Shown piece after piece: positions 35,673-46,304 of a DNA stretch of 64,000 nucleotides. Within the stretch, counting starts at the first letter, position 1; each line of letters begins with the position of its first letter. The notes beneath the pieces are model-generated. The model ran no database searches. It saw only the letters and a list, made by a program, of their open reading frames with translations, and was not told the origin of the DNA. The position numbers and the translations under genes were made by a program. Source of the stretch: Chelydra serpentina (lineage: Eukaryota; Chordata; Testudines; Chelydridae); contig JBAIAC010000004.1 in the NCBI GenBank assembly GCA_037349315.1, positions 31,809,001 to 31,873,000 on the forward strand, given 5' to 3'.

Positions 35673-35892
35673 CAAAATGTAAAAGTTATAAAAGACAAAA
35701 ACACCTTTGGGTGAACACTTTTCACAAAGTGATCATGCTATATCTGACCTATCAGTCTTCATCAGCAAAAGAAACCACACAACACCTTCAAAAGAGGAGC
35801 CTGGGAATTTAAATTCATAACTTTGCAAGACACTAAAAATAATGAACTGAATAGAGACACTGGATTTATGGCTTATTACACTAATCTGTAAC

Positions 35893-36183
35893 TAGGGTGA
35901 CCAGATGGGAAGACCCGAAAATCGGGACTTCCCACAAAAAAAAACAAAAACGGCTCAACCAAACTTGTTGAGCCAAAAAAAACGGCTCAACCAAACTTGT
36001 TGAGCCCCCCCCCAAAAAAAAAAAACGGCTCAACCAAACTTGTTGAGCAAAAAAAAAAGCCTCTGCTTCCGGAAAACGGAAAATCGGGACAAAAGGCGTC
36101 CCGACCAGCCATCGGTCGGGACGCGGGACAAATGGTCGGAAATCGGGACGGTCCCGATTTTATCGGGACGTCTGGTCACCCTA
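35893..36183. mobile_element. hAT-like MITE with exact 8-bp duplication and three hairpin units
   Basis: TCTGTAAC at 35885-35892 and 36184-36191; ends TAGGGTGACCAGATG and the complement of CGTCTGGTCACCCTA. The right part is rich in ATCGGGAC/GTCCCGAT inverted words. The left part has the triplicated hairpin listed separately. It is inserted in the 3' part of the Penelope element. Confidence 0.8.
35951..36048 (+). repeat. Three tandem hairpin units in an A-rich track
   Basis: CGGCTCAACCAAACTTGTTG followed by AGC(C) occurs at 35951, 35983 and 36026, each able to fold (GGCTCAAC / GTTGAGCC around CAAACTT) and separated by runs of A or C. The units are near-identical although the rest of the MITE is not repeated. 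Confidence 0.8.
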
Positions 36184-36317
36184 TCTGTAACCCACTAACC
36201 ACCCTTTTTGTCCTATGACTATAAAGATGTTAATGGGCCACTTCACCTTGAATGGTCCCTTAGTTTAGCATAAGTAGTTAGCACATATTCTATCTTTTTT
36301 ACCATATATTTAGCTGT

Positions 36318-36585
36318 GACACTCTGGGCAAGTCTACACGTAAAACCCTGCATTGGCGCAGCTGTACTAATGCAGCTGTGCCAATGTAGCGCTTTGATGA
36401 AGACGCTTTAAGCCGACGGGAGAGAGCTCTCCCATCAGCAGAGTTAATCCGCCTCCCCAAGATGCTGTAGCTATGTCAGCAGGAGAAGCACTGTCCACAC
36501 GGGGTTAGGTTGGTCTAAGTATGTTGCTCAGGGGGTTGGATTTTTCACACCCTGAGTGATGTAGTTGTGCTGATAACATGTCTGC
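36318..36585. mobile_element. MITE-like insertion between Penelope body and tail
   Basis: It starts GGGCAAGTCTACACG and ends near ATGTCTGCAGTGG, a weak inverse. It has internal hairpins such as TTGGCGCAGCTG / CAGCTGTGCCAA (about 36353-36383) and GGGAGAGAGCTCTCCC (36419-36434). It separates the Penelope body from its terminal segment. Right limit approximate. Confidence 0.45.
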
Positions 36586-37039
36586 AGTGGAGACCAGACC
36601 TCTTAGTACCTTTCCCAGACCTGAGAAAGAACTCTGTGTCACTCGAAAGCTTGTGTCTCGCCCCAATGGAAGCTTGTCCAATAAAAGATATTACCTCACC
36701 CACCTTGTCTCTCTAATATTCTGGGACCGACACAGCTACAACACTGCATACAATCTCCCTTTCTGTCTTTTTGTCTAGACTGAACATGCCCCATTCTCTG
36801 AATGGTCTCTTATGGCCCAAATTATTTATCATGTTTGTTCTTTGAACTCACTCCAGGTTGTTTAATCTGTCTTTTTAAAATCATGGTGCTCGGAGCTGAA
36901 TGTGGTACATTCCACTTTGTGCACGGCAGAATCACAAACATCTGATATCTTTGCTTTCTAAAGTACTTAACACTGAAGTAATCAGCAAGATGCCTGTGCA
37001 AAGGTTTCTCCATCAATCTCTCCCTCTCAAACAGAACAG

Positions 37040-37247
37040 ATGGACAATAAAAAAAGCATAATGATGAACTTCTGTGTAAACTATCACAATAATTGAAAAG
37101 TTACCTATTCCCTTGCAAGTGAACAGCTGTAATTTCCATGACAATATATTCTTTTACTGCAGTTGCCAGGCCATTTTTTTCAACACAATATACCCAATTA
37201 TATGTGCACTTCCATTCAAATATGAGGTAGAGATGGGCTTGAACCCA
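37040..37247 (+). repeat. Left arm of a 208-bp near-perfect inverted repeat
   Basis: From ATGGACAATAAAAAAAGC to GGGCTTGAACCCA, this matches the complement of 38211-38418 over all 208 positions with no gap and one difference that I can find (in the TATGAGGTAG segment, where the other arm gives TATTAGGTAG). The arm does not resemble any repeat I know. Confidence 0.9.
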
Positions 37248-38210
37248 GACAAGCTGGCCTGGGGGTTATTACTAGAGAAAATTCTCCAGTCTCTACTTTG
37301 TATTTCTGGTCTTTATTCTGAAGAAGCCAAAATCACTCCACACTGAGCTTGACGCTGCGGACCTTGAGCATGCGTAGAGAAAACCTAGGATTTCAAAAAT
37401 GGTGCCTGGCAGCTCTGAGGTAAATGACAACAGTGAGCATGTGCAAGATTGGTGGCTATGGAGCATCTGCAGTAAAGGGTGAGAGAGAGGTGAGTTAGCT
37501 GAGCAGTTAGCTGGTCAGAACCCACTCATACTGGTCACAACTCATTTTAAAGGTCAGAGCTGTCAATCAGAATTCCAAGGTAATGGTCAAGACTGAACAA
37601 TGGTAGGAATGAGGTAACTGTTTCTAAGAATAGGAAGGTATCTAAAGAAAGAGCTACAATGTAGCATAAAAGGGTCTGCTGCCAGCAGCACTTTTGTAGT
37701 CTGGAGGCTGCCTCTGAGAAAGAGAGGTGTGTGGGGAAAGCCAGGGAGCTAACAAGACAGGCAAAAGAAAAACTGCTGCAGAGAGAGAGAAAAAAGCTGG
37801 AGAGGAGCAGAACTGACTGACCAGGAAGCAATGGATTTATAGAATAAGCTTAATGTTCTTTTAAATATAGTTTAGTATTAGTACAGTATATGATAGTATA
37901 TAGGGTTAGTATGTGTATGCTTGAAATGTGTGTGTGTGCATTTTCTCTATGTAGACTTTAAAGCAATTTACGATCTGCCATCAGCAATTTGTTGCAAACT
38001 GGCCACTTACAACAAATTGCTTCGTTTAGAATCATTTAAACTATACTGTATATTGTAGTATAAGTGCTCTTTAACTTGCAATGAGGGATTTGTGTCTCGA
38101 GGTTTTGTGCCTTGTTTAGGATTTTTAGATCATATTGTAGTAGAGATTATTAGTTACTTTAATAAAAAAATACTTTGTTTTGGAAAGAACACTGCCTGTG
38201 TCAATTACTT
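37248..38210. other. Spacer of the inverted repeat, possibly LTR-like
   Basis: No ORF is supported. A TATA-like GCATAAAAGGG (37666) is followed by a purine-rich stretch, and an AATAAA signal lies at 38160-38165, an LTR-like order. No TG...CA ends or flanking duplication could be fixed. Confidence 0.3.
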
Positions 38211-38418
38211 TGGGTTCAAGCCCATCTCTACCTAATATTTGAATGGAAGTGCACATATAATTGGGTATATTGTGTTGAAAAAAATGGCCTGGCAACTGCA
38301 GTAAAAGAATATATTGTCATGGAAATTACAGCTGTTCACTTGCAAGGGAATAGGTAACTTTTCAATTATTGTGATAGTTTACACAGAAGTTCATCATTAT
38401 GCTTTTTTTATTGTCCAT
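38211..38418 (-). repeat. Right arm of the 208-bp inverted repeat
   Basis: Complement of 37040-37247, separated from it by 963 bp. A Penelope fragment begins within a few bases of its outer end (38420). Confidence 0.9.
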
Positions 38419-38419
38419 A

Positions 38420-38699
38420 TGTTCACATTAAGAAATCTCTTTTCTAAAGCCAGATACTCAGATACCACAGAATATGCTCAGAGGAGAAAGTCTGGGATAC
38501 AAACATTAATACTTAAAATCACCTTCACCAAATAAGGACACTGCACCAGAGCAGTAGATTGCATCATGGAATGGGCCACTCAAACACCCCAAGAGAACAT
38601 GCTTCAAAGTAAACAAACAAAAAAAAGGCCTCTGACCGCACTCCCCTACTTGTCACCTACCATCCCACAGTGGAACCCCTAGCATCATCAAACAGTTAC
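38420..38699 (+). mobile_element. Penelope-like element fragment
   Basis: The plus strand, with frameshifts, gives HIKKSLF, SQILRYHRICSEEKVWDT and later GHCTRAVDCIMEWATQTPQE, parallel to HTKKSVIYSHALRYYRISSK and VGCIMEQDTQIPQE at 34885-35060. Both ends are truncated, by the inverted-repeat arm on the left and an LTR on the right. Confidence 0.7.
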
Positions 38700-39411
38700 T
38701 AAGTAAAATAAAATAAAACACACAAGTCTATGTCTAATCACTCTGAATACAGATAAAAGCCTCACCAGTTCCAGTAAACTTCCTTTTACAGGCTATGGTC
38801 CTCCTAGCCTGGGTCCAGCAATCACTCACACTCCCTATAGTTATTGTCCTTTGTTCCAGTTTCTTTCAGGTATATTCTTAGGGGGTGGAGAGGCTATCTC
38901 TTTAGCCAGCTGAAGACAAAATGGAGGGGTCTCCCAGGGGTTTAAATAGACTTTCTCCTCTGGGTGGACACCCCTCCCTCTCCCTGTGTAGCATTCAGTT
39001 ACAAAATGGAGTTTTGGGGTCACATGGGCAAGTCACATGTCCATACACAACTCAGTTCCTTACCAGCCAAGCCACATTCCTGGCAAAGCTCAGATGTGGA
39101 TTGGTGTCTCCAAGTTCTATTGTCTGTTAAGTGTTTCTTGATTGGGCACTTAACCTGCACATTCCTTTCTCCAGACCCTGAGCAAATGCTCTTACTAAGG
39201 CTATGTAGAAAACAAGCAAATATACAACCAATATTCATAACTTCAACTACAAAAAGGATACATGCATACAAACAGGAGGAATATATTCAGTAGATCATAA
39301 CTTTTACAGAGATATGTTAAATGGCACATGTAGCATAAAACATATTCCAGTTACATCATATATACATTTATAAGCATCTCCCCATAAAGCCTTATGGGAT
39401 ACACTGTCACA
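38700..39411 (-). mobile_element. LTR of an endogenous retrovirus-like element, 3'-truncated
   Basis: Read on the minus strand it starts TGTGACAGTGTATCCCATAA, continues through a TATA-like TCTATTTAAACC (about 38950) and ends in a TTTTATTTTATTTTAC region near 38700 without a clear CA end. No viral coding sequence accompanies it. Identification rests on the TG start, signal order and resemblance to turtle LTRs. Confidence 0.5.
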
Positions 39412-40440
39412 ATGGTGTCCAGGAAGTTGATCTTGGTACAGGAGTGTTATAGAGAGAATTTGATGGCTGGGTTTTTGAAGTTGTGGTGCAAATCTATGAG
39501 GGAGTTTTGATCATGTGTCCAGAGGATGAAAATATCATCGATAAATCTCAGGTATATCATTGGTTTTGTGGTGCATTTGTCCAGAAATTCTTCTTCACGG
39601 TGGCCCATGAAGAGGTTGGCATATTGCAGAGCCATCCTAGTTCCTGTGGCTGTTCCCATGGTTTGGACAAAGTGTTTGTTGTTGAAAGTAAAATTGTTAT
39701 GGGTGAAGATGAAATGGGTGAGTTTGGCAGTGTGTTGGGGGTGTGTGTGATATCTGACTGTTGCCAATTGTCTTGTAGATATTTGAGGCAGGCAGTAATT
39801 CTGTCAATGTGAATAGGGAGGTGACAACCATGATGGTGAAGATGGTGTTCTGAGGGAGGTTGTTAATGTAGTGGAGTTTCTGGAGGAAGTCAGTTGTGTC
39901 CTGGAGGAAGCTGGCCATTTGTGAGGTTAGTGGTTTGAGGATGGTTTCTGTGAGTCTAGATATTCCTTCAGTAAGAGTGTGACGGCCAGATATGATGGGT
40001 CTGCTTGGATTCCGTTGTTTGTACATCTTGGGAAGCATGCAGAAGGTCCCTGGGGTGGGAGTTCATGGGGGATGAGGTTGCAGAATTTCTCTTGAAGTTG
40101 TTTGGGAAAGGATTTGTTATATCCTTAAATTCCTGGGTGAATTGTAGTGTGGGGTGTTCTCTGAGTTCTTTAGAGTAGGTGGTGTCGGAGAGTTGTCAGT
40201 TGGTCTCATTGACGTAGTCATCATGATTGAGAACTATTATGGCACCCCCTTTGTCTGCTGGTTTTGTCACCATCTGGAGGTTGGATTTCAGGGCCTGTAT
40301 AGCTGTCCTCCTGGCAGTTGGGACATTATTTGCTAAGGATTTCACATCAATTTTTTTCCTGAACCAATCAACATAATGATCAGGAGTGTGATTAGTTATG
40401 ACAATAAGTACTATGCTTGGTAGTAAGTGCTTACACAATT
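39412..40440 (-). mobile_element. Penelope-like element, N-terminal to central RT, degenerate
   Basis: The minus strand gives, from right to left: NHTPDHYVDWFRKKIDVKSL, TAIQALKSNLQMVTKPADKG, GGAIIVLNHDDYVNE, MLPKMYKQRNPSRPIISG, TMGTATGTRMALQYANLFMG, and YLRFIDDIFILWTHDQNSLI with the catalytic DD intact. These are standard Penelope RT blocks. Several frameshifts occur. It stops at INFLDT against the LTR. Confidence 0.8.
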
Positions 40441-40498
40441 GGGTCTTTACATGTTACATAGGTGAACAGAACCAATATCAGTCCATTAATGCCTTCAT

Positions 40499-40522
40499 AT
40501 CTATCTATCTATCTATCTATCT
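40499..40522 (+). repeat. (ATCT)6 microsatellite
   Basis: Six perfect tetranucleotide units. Confidence 0.95.
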
Positions 40523-40644
40523 CCACAAACACAAAACAACCCTCCTACCCTGAAAATCAAAAAATTCCCATAGCTTTTAAATTTCATCCCCCAGGCATCT
40601 CTATACTGTATTATTGAAAGCATGAGTCTCTTCTAAGAATTCTT

Positions 40645-40715
40645 GTGAATATTATTATTATTTCTACTATCGTAGCACCTGGGGCTCCTAAACCAGAATC
40701 ATCATGTCAACATGA
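40645..40715 (-). mobile_element. L2-like 3'-end fragment
   Basis: The plus strand reads ATTATTATTATTTCTACTAT, CGTAGCACCTGGGGCTCCT, the inverse of the L2-type tail at 29980-30080. Confidence 0.45.
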
Positions 40716-41727
40716 CATGCTGAACCTCTTAGCTAGTTCTTAACCAATGCATTTTGGCTGATCCAGGGCCCCTCATAAACAACCTGAGTAACAGGCAGTG
40801 CCTTAGAGGGGACAGGTTTTGGAAGCAGCCTGCAGGCAGCCAAACAAAAAAGGAGGGGAAAAATGCTGTATCCTTAATAATTCCTTAGCAAACTAGTCAG
40901 CATGGATAGCAATAAATTCACAATCCTAAACTAAACATGATATATATTTAGTGAAGTAGAACCTGGCACTAGCAGCACCCATCCATTTTAAACATAGAGT
41001 TTCAATCCCTGTGAGCAAGCTTCTGCAATGAAATGTATCATATTATGATTAAGAGAGGGAAACATTCCCCAATATGTGCTGCTAAGAAGAACTAAAAAGC
41101 AAAAGTCAGTGTCCCACTGCTCCATAGGTGGATCCCCCATCCTTCACAGAACTTTCGCTTCTCTCACTCCTGCATAACACCCAGGCAAAGTCACAACCCC
41201 TCCTAGCACCCTAAGGCACAAAATACCACAAAGTAGGCAGAGAAGAGGTGAGATTACACCCCGTTCCTTATCTCCTTACTACCTAGCAGAGCTGGCCAGG
41301 CATTCAGGAGGAGTATGTGTCATCCCCTGAAGAGATGTAGTGGCAGGAGCACTTTCATTCTATGCTGAGTAAATCTGAGAGGGATCAGCTTCCCTGCAAC
41401 AGAGGCCAGTGGCTATAAAGTATGACTGAGCTCTCATTGCATTTCATTTCCCCTGCACTGCAATAAAACAAAATATCTTTGTCTTTTCATAGGCTATGAG
41501 GGGGGAAAGTCATTAGACTTGGCCAAACAGGGTTTCTATCTGGAGATAGACAGGCACTCAGGTTACACACACACACACACACACAGACACCTCACATTTT
41601 GTTTGTACAAAATGTGCTGTTGTGTATAGTGCTTGTTTATCACACACAAGTGATTGTCAGAACAGGCAAATGTGGGTTTTCCACAAACCACACGCCTTTG
41701 CGTAAATTTTGCAGGCAAAACTTAGAT
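40716..41727. other. Intergenic, no gene seen
   Basis: Includes a (AC)10 microsatellite at 41565-41585; otherwise nothing recognised. Confidence 0.5.
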
Positions 41728-42366
41728 GTGTGCCCTTGTTGCCAAGAAGGCTAACGGCATTTTGGGCTGTATAAGTAGGGGCATTTCCAGCAGATCGAGG
41801 GACGTGATTATTCCCCTCTATTCGGCACTGGTGAGGCCTCATTTGGAGTACTGTGTCCAGTTTTGGGCCCCACACTACAAGAAGGATGTGGATAAATTGG
41901 AAAGAGTCCAACGGAGGGCAACAAAAATGATTAGGGGGCTGGAGCACATGACGTATGAGGAGAGGCTGAGGGAACTGGGATTGTTTAGCCTGCAGAAGAA
42001 AAGAGTGAGGGGGGATTTGATAGCTGCTTTCAACTACCTAAAAGGGGGTTCCAAGAGGATGGATCTAGACTGTTCTCAGTGGTAGAAGATGACAGAACAA
42101 GGAGTAATGGTCTCAAGGTGCAGAGGGGGAGGTTTAGGTTGGATATTAGGAAAAACGTTTTCACTAGTAGGGTGGTGAAGCACTGGAATGGGTTACCTAG
42201 GGAGGTGGTGGAATCTCCTTCCTTAGAGGTTTTTAAGGTCAGGCTTGACAAAGCCCTGGCTGGGATGATCTAGTTGGGGTTGGTCCTGCTTTGAGCAGGG
42301 GGTTGGACTAGATGACCTCCTGAGGTCCCTTCCAACCCTGAGATTCTATGATTCTATGATTCTATG
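41728..42366 (+). mobile_element. CR1 LINE, 5'-truncated, with octamer tail
   Basis: Encodes [60 protein letters not shown] and, after a one-base frameshift near 42055, the terminal [20 protein letters not shown]. The 3' end has three ATTCTATG octamers to 42366. Very similar to the 3' part of 59890-61661. Confidence 0.92.
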
Positions 42367-43249
42367 TCTGAAAATTTGGCCTCAAAATTATGGATTTGAC
42401 TGTGACTATACTTGTTAGATTGTTAGACTCTGTGAGAAGCCAGAATTGTAGTGGCGCACTATTTGAAGAATCCATTTCAGTCAAGTATCTGCAATTTGTC
42501 ACTTATTTTTTTGCTTAGAAGATATGACATTTCCTGACTTTTAAGGGAACTTCAGCTGCTCTATTATAGCATACATTTGCCTTCTCCTGAAGACAGCCTT
42601 ATCCCCTTTCAGATGCATCCCCTTTGAGCTTGAAACCAGCAACAAAGGCCTTGAGAGGTTCAGTCAGAGAACTGGATGTGAAATCAATTTACAAATATTT
42701 GCAGGAGGCATCTCTGCAAGTATGAGCAATGGCAGCTCCTCAGAGTAGCCAGGGTAGGCAAAACCCACACAATGTTGTATTCTCTTTTCCTAATGGAGCG
42801 TTGCATATATAATAATCAAATCACCCTTCCCGGTTTACTATCTCAGCACAGATCAGCCAAGGTCACTTATATTTTCACTTCACTTTGAAAAATAGAGTAA
42901 AACATAAACAATACAATTGCTGTTAACCAGGTCATGCCTTCATCTGCATTTTGTATGCTGGTACAACAGTATCTTTAAAATGTCCTTTTCAGCACTGATC
43001 AGCTTGCATCAAAACATTTAGTAACACAACAATTATCTTACAATTATGCAGTGGATCTCATCCCAAATAACCCTAAATTACTCTGCAGGCTCAAACAGAA
43101 ATAAACATAAAAAACGATGCACAAACACCACTTAAATCACAGAATAATGCTATGCAACATCCATATTTGTGGTATTAAGAGCAATCAACTCGTTGGGATG
43201 GGTACATATGCCAGGAAAGTCAGGGTGTCATGACATTTCCCACCAGTAA
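42367..43249. other. Intergenic, no gene seen
   Basis: AT-rich, with no supported ORF or repeat. Confidence 0.5.
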
Positions 43250-43395
43250 TTTCAGACATTTCAGTTCTTTGGATTTGGTCCCAGAATTGACTGTGAAATC
43301 CTTAGCAATCATCACATCCTCCACAATGTCTCCACTGCCAATAGGACAGCTATACAGGCCCTGAAATCCAACCTCCAGACAGTGACAAAAGTACT
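43250..43395 (+). mobile_element. Penelope-like element fragment
   Basis: The plus strand contains NRTAIQALKSNLQTVTK (from about 43340), matching RRTAIQALKSNLQMVTKPAD of the copy at 39412-40440. It stops just before the MITE at 43402. Confidence 0.6.
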
Positions 43396-43401
43396 GTTGG
43401 A

Positions 43402-43902
43402 TAGGGTTGCCAACTTTCAAATTGCACAAAACCAAACACCCTTGCCCCGCCCCTTCTCCGAGGCCCCACCCCCACTCATTCCATCCCCCCTCCCTCTAAT
43501 ACTCGCTCTCCCCCCACCCTCACTCGCTTTCACTGGGCTGAGGCAGGGGGTTGGGGTACAGGAGAGGGTGAGAGTGAGGGCTCCAGCTGGGGGTGCTGGC
43601 TCTGGGGTGGGGCCAGAAATGAGGGGTTGGTGGCAGGCGGGGGGCTCCAGGCTGGGACAGGGTGGTGGAGTGCCCCCGCAGCTCAGGGCAGGGGCAGCAC
43701 ACGACACCCCCATGGCTGCCCCTCCACCTAGGAGCCGGACTTGCTGGCCACTTCCGGGAGCCACGCAGATCCTGGAGCCTGCCTTAGCTCTGCTGTGGGG
43801 GCCGACTTGACTTTTTGGCCCAGTTAGTGGTGCTGACTGGAGCCGCCAGGGTCCCTTTTCAATCGTGCGTTCCAACTGAAAACCGGATGCCTGGCAACCC
43901 TA
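43402..43902. mobile_element. hAT-like element, TAGGGTTGCCA ends
   Basis: 501 bp, with ends TAGGGTTGCCA and the complement of TGGCAACCCTA. CTGTTGGA (43394-43401) and GTGTTGGA (43903-43910) form an 8-bp duplication with one change. The GC-rich interior carries long chance ORFs on both strands. Same ends as 2990-3114. Confidence 0.7.
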
Positions 43903-43932
43903 GTGTTGGAACTGTTTGGGTTTCTTATAGTC

Positions 43933-44152
43933 CAGTGGTTTTCAAGCTTCTTTCATTTGTGGACCCCTAAAAAAATTCAAGTGGAGGGGTGGATCCTTTT
44001 AGAAATCTTAGACACCATCTGCGGGCCCTGAGGAGTCTGTAGACCATAGGTTGAGAACCACTTGTCTATGGTAATGACAACCTTTCACAGAAGCCCTTAG
44101 ACATAGTCTGCAGACCGCCAGGGGTCCGCGGACCACAGGTTGAAAATCACTG
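43933..44152. mobile_element. hAT MITE, CAGTGGTTTTCAA ends
   Basis: TTATAGTC (43925-43932) and TTATATTC (44153-44160) flank a 220-bp element with ends CAGTGGTTTTCAAGC and the complement of GGTTGAAAATCACTG. Internal copies of the end sequence (GGTTGAGAACCACTTG at 44050) suggest a composite or a nested relative. Confidence 0.7.
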
Positions 44153-44160
44153 TTATATTC

Positions 44161-45649
44161 AGTTTATTGTAGAGTTTTGGCCTGATCGTACATGTAATGA
44201 TCTTGGGGTTCATTAAACAAAAAGAAGTGAATGAGAAAGGAACAAAACTTTTAGCGTATCCATGGTGAACTGCTACAAAGCTACCCTTTGTTTTCAAACC
44301 AGGGCATGTCTTAAACATCCTATATTCTTAATACTGTCCCTTGTGAGGAAGATTCTCTACATTATAATTTTTTCACAAACATATCTCTGCAACCTATACA
44401 TTTACCCCTCAGGTTTTCCATTTAAATTCAGCAAATTGCTCAGGTTTCTCAAAGAAAAGCACTTCAAATATTGCATTCACTATTGTACATTTTCTTCTGA
44501 TCAGGAGCCCATGTGTACATTATGCCGTGCACCTTATTTGCCATGGCATAGACAAAGCTCTTGACTTGGTATATCTTGCTCTTGAGGAAAAGCCCTGATG
44601 CAAAACAAGACAGCTTGAAATGGCCTATTCATTTGGATAATTTCCATCATTCTTTCAGAAAGAATTTTCTGTTTTTTTACTCATTCTTTACTTAACTTTT
44701 CAGGTGCTTCTGTGCCTCTAAAAGCAGATTTTTTTTCTGCTTCATTAAATATTCCCATGGAGATAATAAATGTAATGCCATCACTTCGTACTCTTACATA
44801 TTGCTTTTCTCACATAGATATCAATTGCCTTCAGACAGTGTGGTTACAGATAGGGGAACCGAGGCACAGGATTTAAGCCCAAGGCCACAGTCCAGCGACA
44901 GAGCCAGAAATATAGCTCAGGTCTCCTGACTGTGCAACAGTTGACAACTGGCCTTCTTCCTCAGCCTGCTTTGTTTTTTGCTTGCCTTCACCTTTCTCTT
45001 TTATTTCCCCCTCTGAGGAAAATAGTCTGGTTTTCTCCGCTCCTGTTAGGTTTCTTTTTCACCACCTCCTCTTCAGACTGGTGTATTTTTCTACCTACAC
45101 AGCCTTTTCTGAGGAACTGAGCAGGTCTCCATACTTTTCTCTGGATTTGGGGGAATTTCTCAGAGCTATTTCCAAAATCTCAGATCTTTTGGGGACATGG
45201 TAGCAAGAGTAAAAATGACACTGAATAGATCTGAGAGAAATAGTGTCCAAGTAGGTAGTCCACAAGTCTCATCAGTGGCCTGATTCTCTTAAAGTCTGGG
45301 ATAGATTCTTTTTCTTTTTCTTTTCAAACAGAGAAACCTAGGAGTTGATGAGAGGGAACTAGGTGTTGGTTGAGAGAAAAATCATAGGCTTTAAAATTCC
45401 TATTATAGGCCGGTATGTTGTTTTTTCCCCTCTCCCCCCTGTATTTGTCTTCTCTTTCAGTTCAGCCCTGACAGAACACCCTTTTTGTGGGCAACTCCAA
45501 TGAATGAGGGCAAGGAAAACAAACCCAACCCATACTGAACTGGACTTCAACTTTCCTTTTATTCCTTTTCATTTTGCTTTCTCCTTTTTCTGGCAGTAAG
45601 GTCTAGCCAGTTCTGACACAATGTGGCCTTGTGAAATAAATAGGAACAA
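44161..45649. other. Intergenic, no gene seen
   Basis: AT-rich with chance ORFs; nothing recognised. Confidence 0.5.
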
Positions 45650-45829
45650 GGGGGGAGGGCTGGCTCAGTGGTTTGAGCATTGGCCTGCTAAATGCAGGGT
45701 TGTGAGTTCAATCCTTGAGGGGGCCATTTAGGGATCTGGGGCAAAAATTGGGAATGGTCCTGCTTTGAAGCAGGGGGTTGGACTAGATGACCTCCTAAGG
45801 TCCCTTCCAACCCTGATATTCTATGATCC
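45650..45829 (+). mobile_element. tRNA-derived SINE with CR1 tail (tortoise Pol III/SINE type)
   Basis: The tRNA-like head has an A box TGGCTCAGTGG (45661-45671), an exact match to the TRGCNNAGYGG consensus, and a B box AGTTCAATCC (45705-45714). The second half, GGTCCTGCTTTGAAGCAGGG to CCAACCCTGATATTCTATG, is the CR1 3' end as at 42271-42350. This is the classic tRNA/LINE-tail chimera of turtles, mobilised by CR1. Confidence 0.9.
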
Positions 45830-46005
45830 TAAGGATCTCACGGAAGCATGTGTGCTAGCAAGTCAGAAGTGGTTTATTAACAAAGACTTGGAAGTGCCAC
45901 TTGGAGGGGTCAGCATTACTTCTGGGTCTAGTGAGAATGACAAGTTTATTTTTTAAATGACATACCACGATGAGCACTATGCTGCATGAGACACCTGACA
46001 GTATT

Positions 46006-46304
46006 AGCCCTGGTCTACATGGAGGGAGAGGGGGATTGACCTAAGATACACAACTTCAGCTACAAGAATAGCATAGCTGAAATTGACATATCTTAGGTCA
46101 ACTTACCTCGCGTCCTCACGGTGCGGGGTCGACTGCCGCCGCTCCCCCGTCGACTCCGCTTCCGCCTCTCACCATGGTGGAGTACAGGAGTTGAGGGAAG
46201 AGCAATTGGGGATCGATTTATCGCATCTACACTAGACACAATAAATCGATCCCCGATAGATCGATCACTACCTGCCGATCCGACGGGTAGTGTAGACATA
46301 CCCC
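46006..46304. mobile_element. Harbinger-like MITE, second copy (inverted)
   Basis: Inverse of the 30169-30463 family: the right end complements to GGGGTATGTCTACACTACC. Internal hairpins are GACCTAAGATACACAACTTC with its inverse, and GGGGATCGATTTATCG with its inverse. Flanking bases do not form a clear 3-bp duplication, so the edges are approximate. Confidence 0.6.

Larger units (their letters stand above)
34520..36755 (+). mobile_element. Penelope-like retroelement, C-terminal RT to 3' end, degenerate
   Basis: The plus strand encodes the end of a Penelope-type RT: LTSLPNLFMDHLEEESLDKC, YLRYINDIFIL, SSINFLNTMISLDNGTLW, HYTYFHKSCNHPRHTKKSVI, SHALRYYRISSKEK and IFPEPPLLAFKQPSQL. The catalytic box reads RYIND where RYIDD is usual (codon AAT at 34666-34668), so this copy was dead or has mutated. 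A weak trace of the endonuclease tail follows (GEHFSQSDHAISDLSVFI-like, about 35710). The terminal segment at 36600-36755 has a decayed hammerhead-like core (CTGAGAAAGAACTCTGTGTC, then ACTCGAAAGC) and ends GGGACCGACACAGCTACAAC. Three later insertions interrupt it. Confidence 0.75.

Noticed and set aside
35951..36048. Three evenly spaced repeats that look CRISPR-like
   Set aside because: The spacers are A or C runs, the units lie inside a MITE, and the genome is a vertebrate's.
43382..43875. 142- and 152-codon ORFs on opposite strands
   Set aside because: Same explanation: interior of the GC-rich hAT-like element at 43402-43902.
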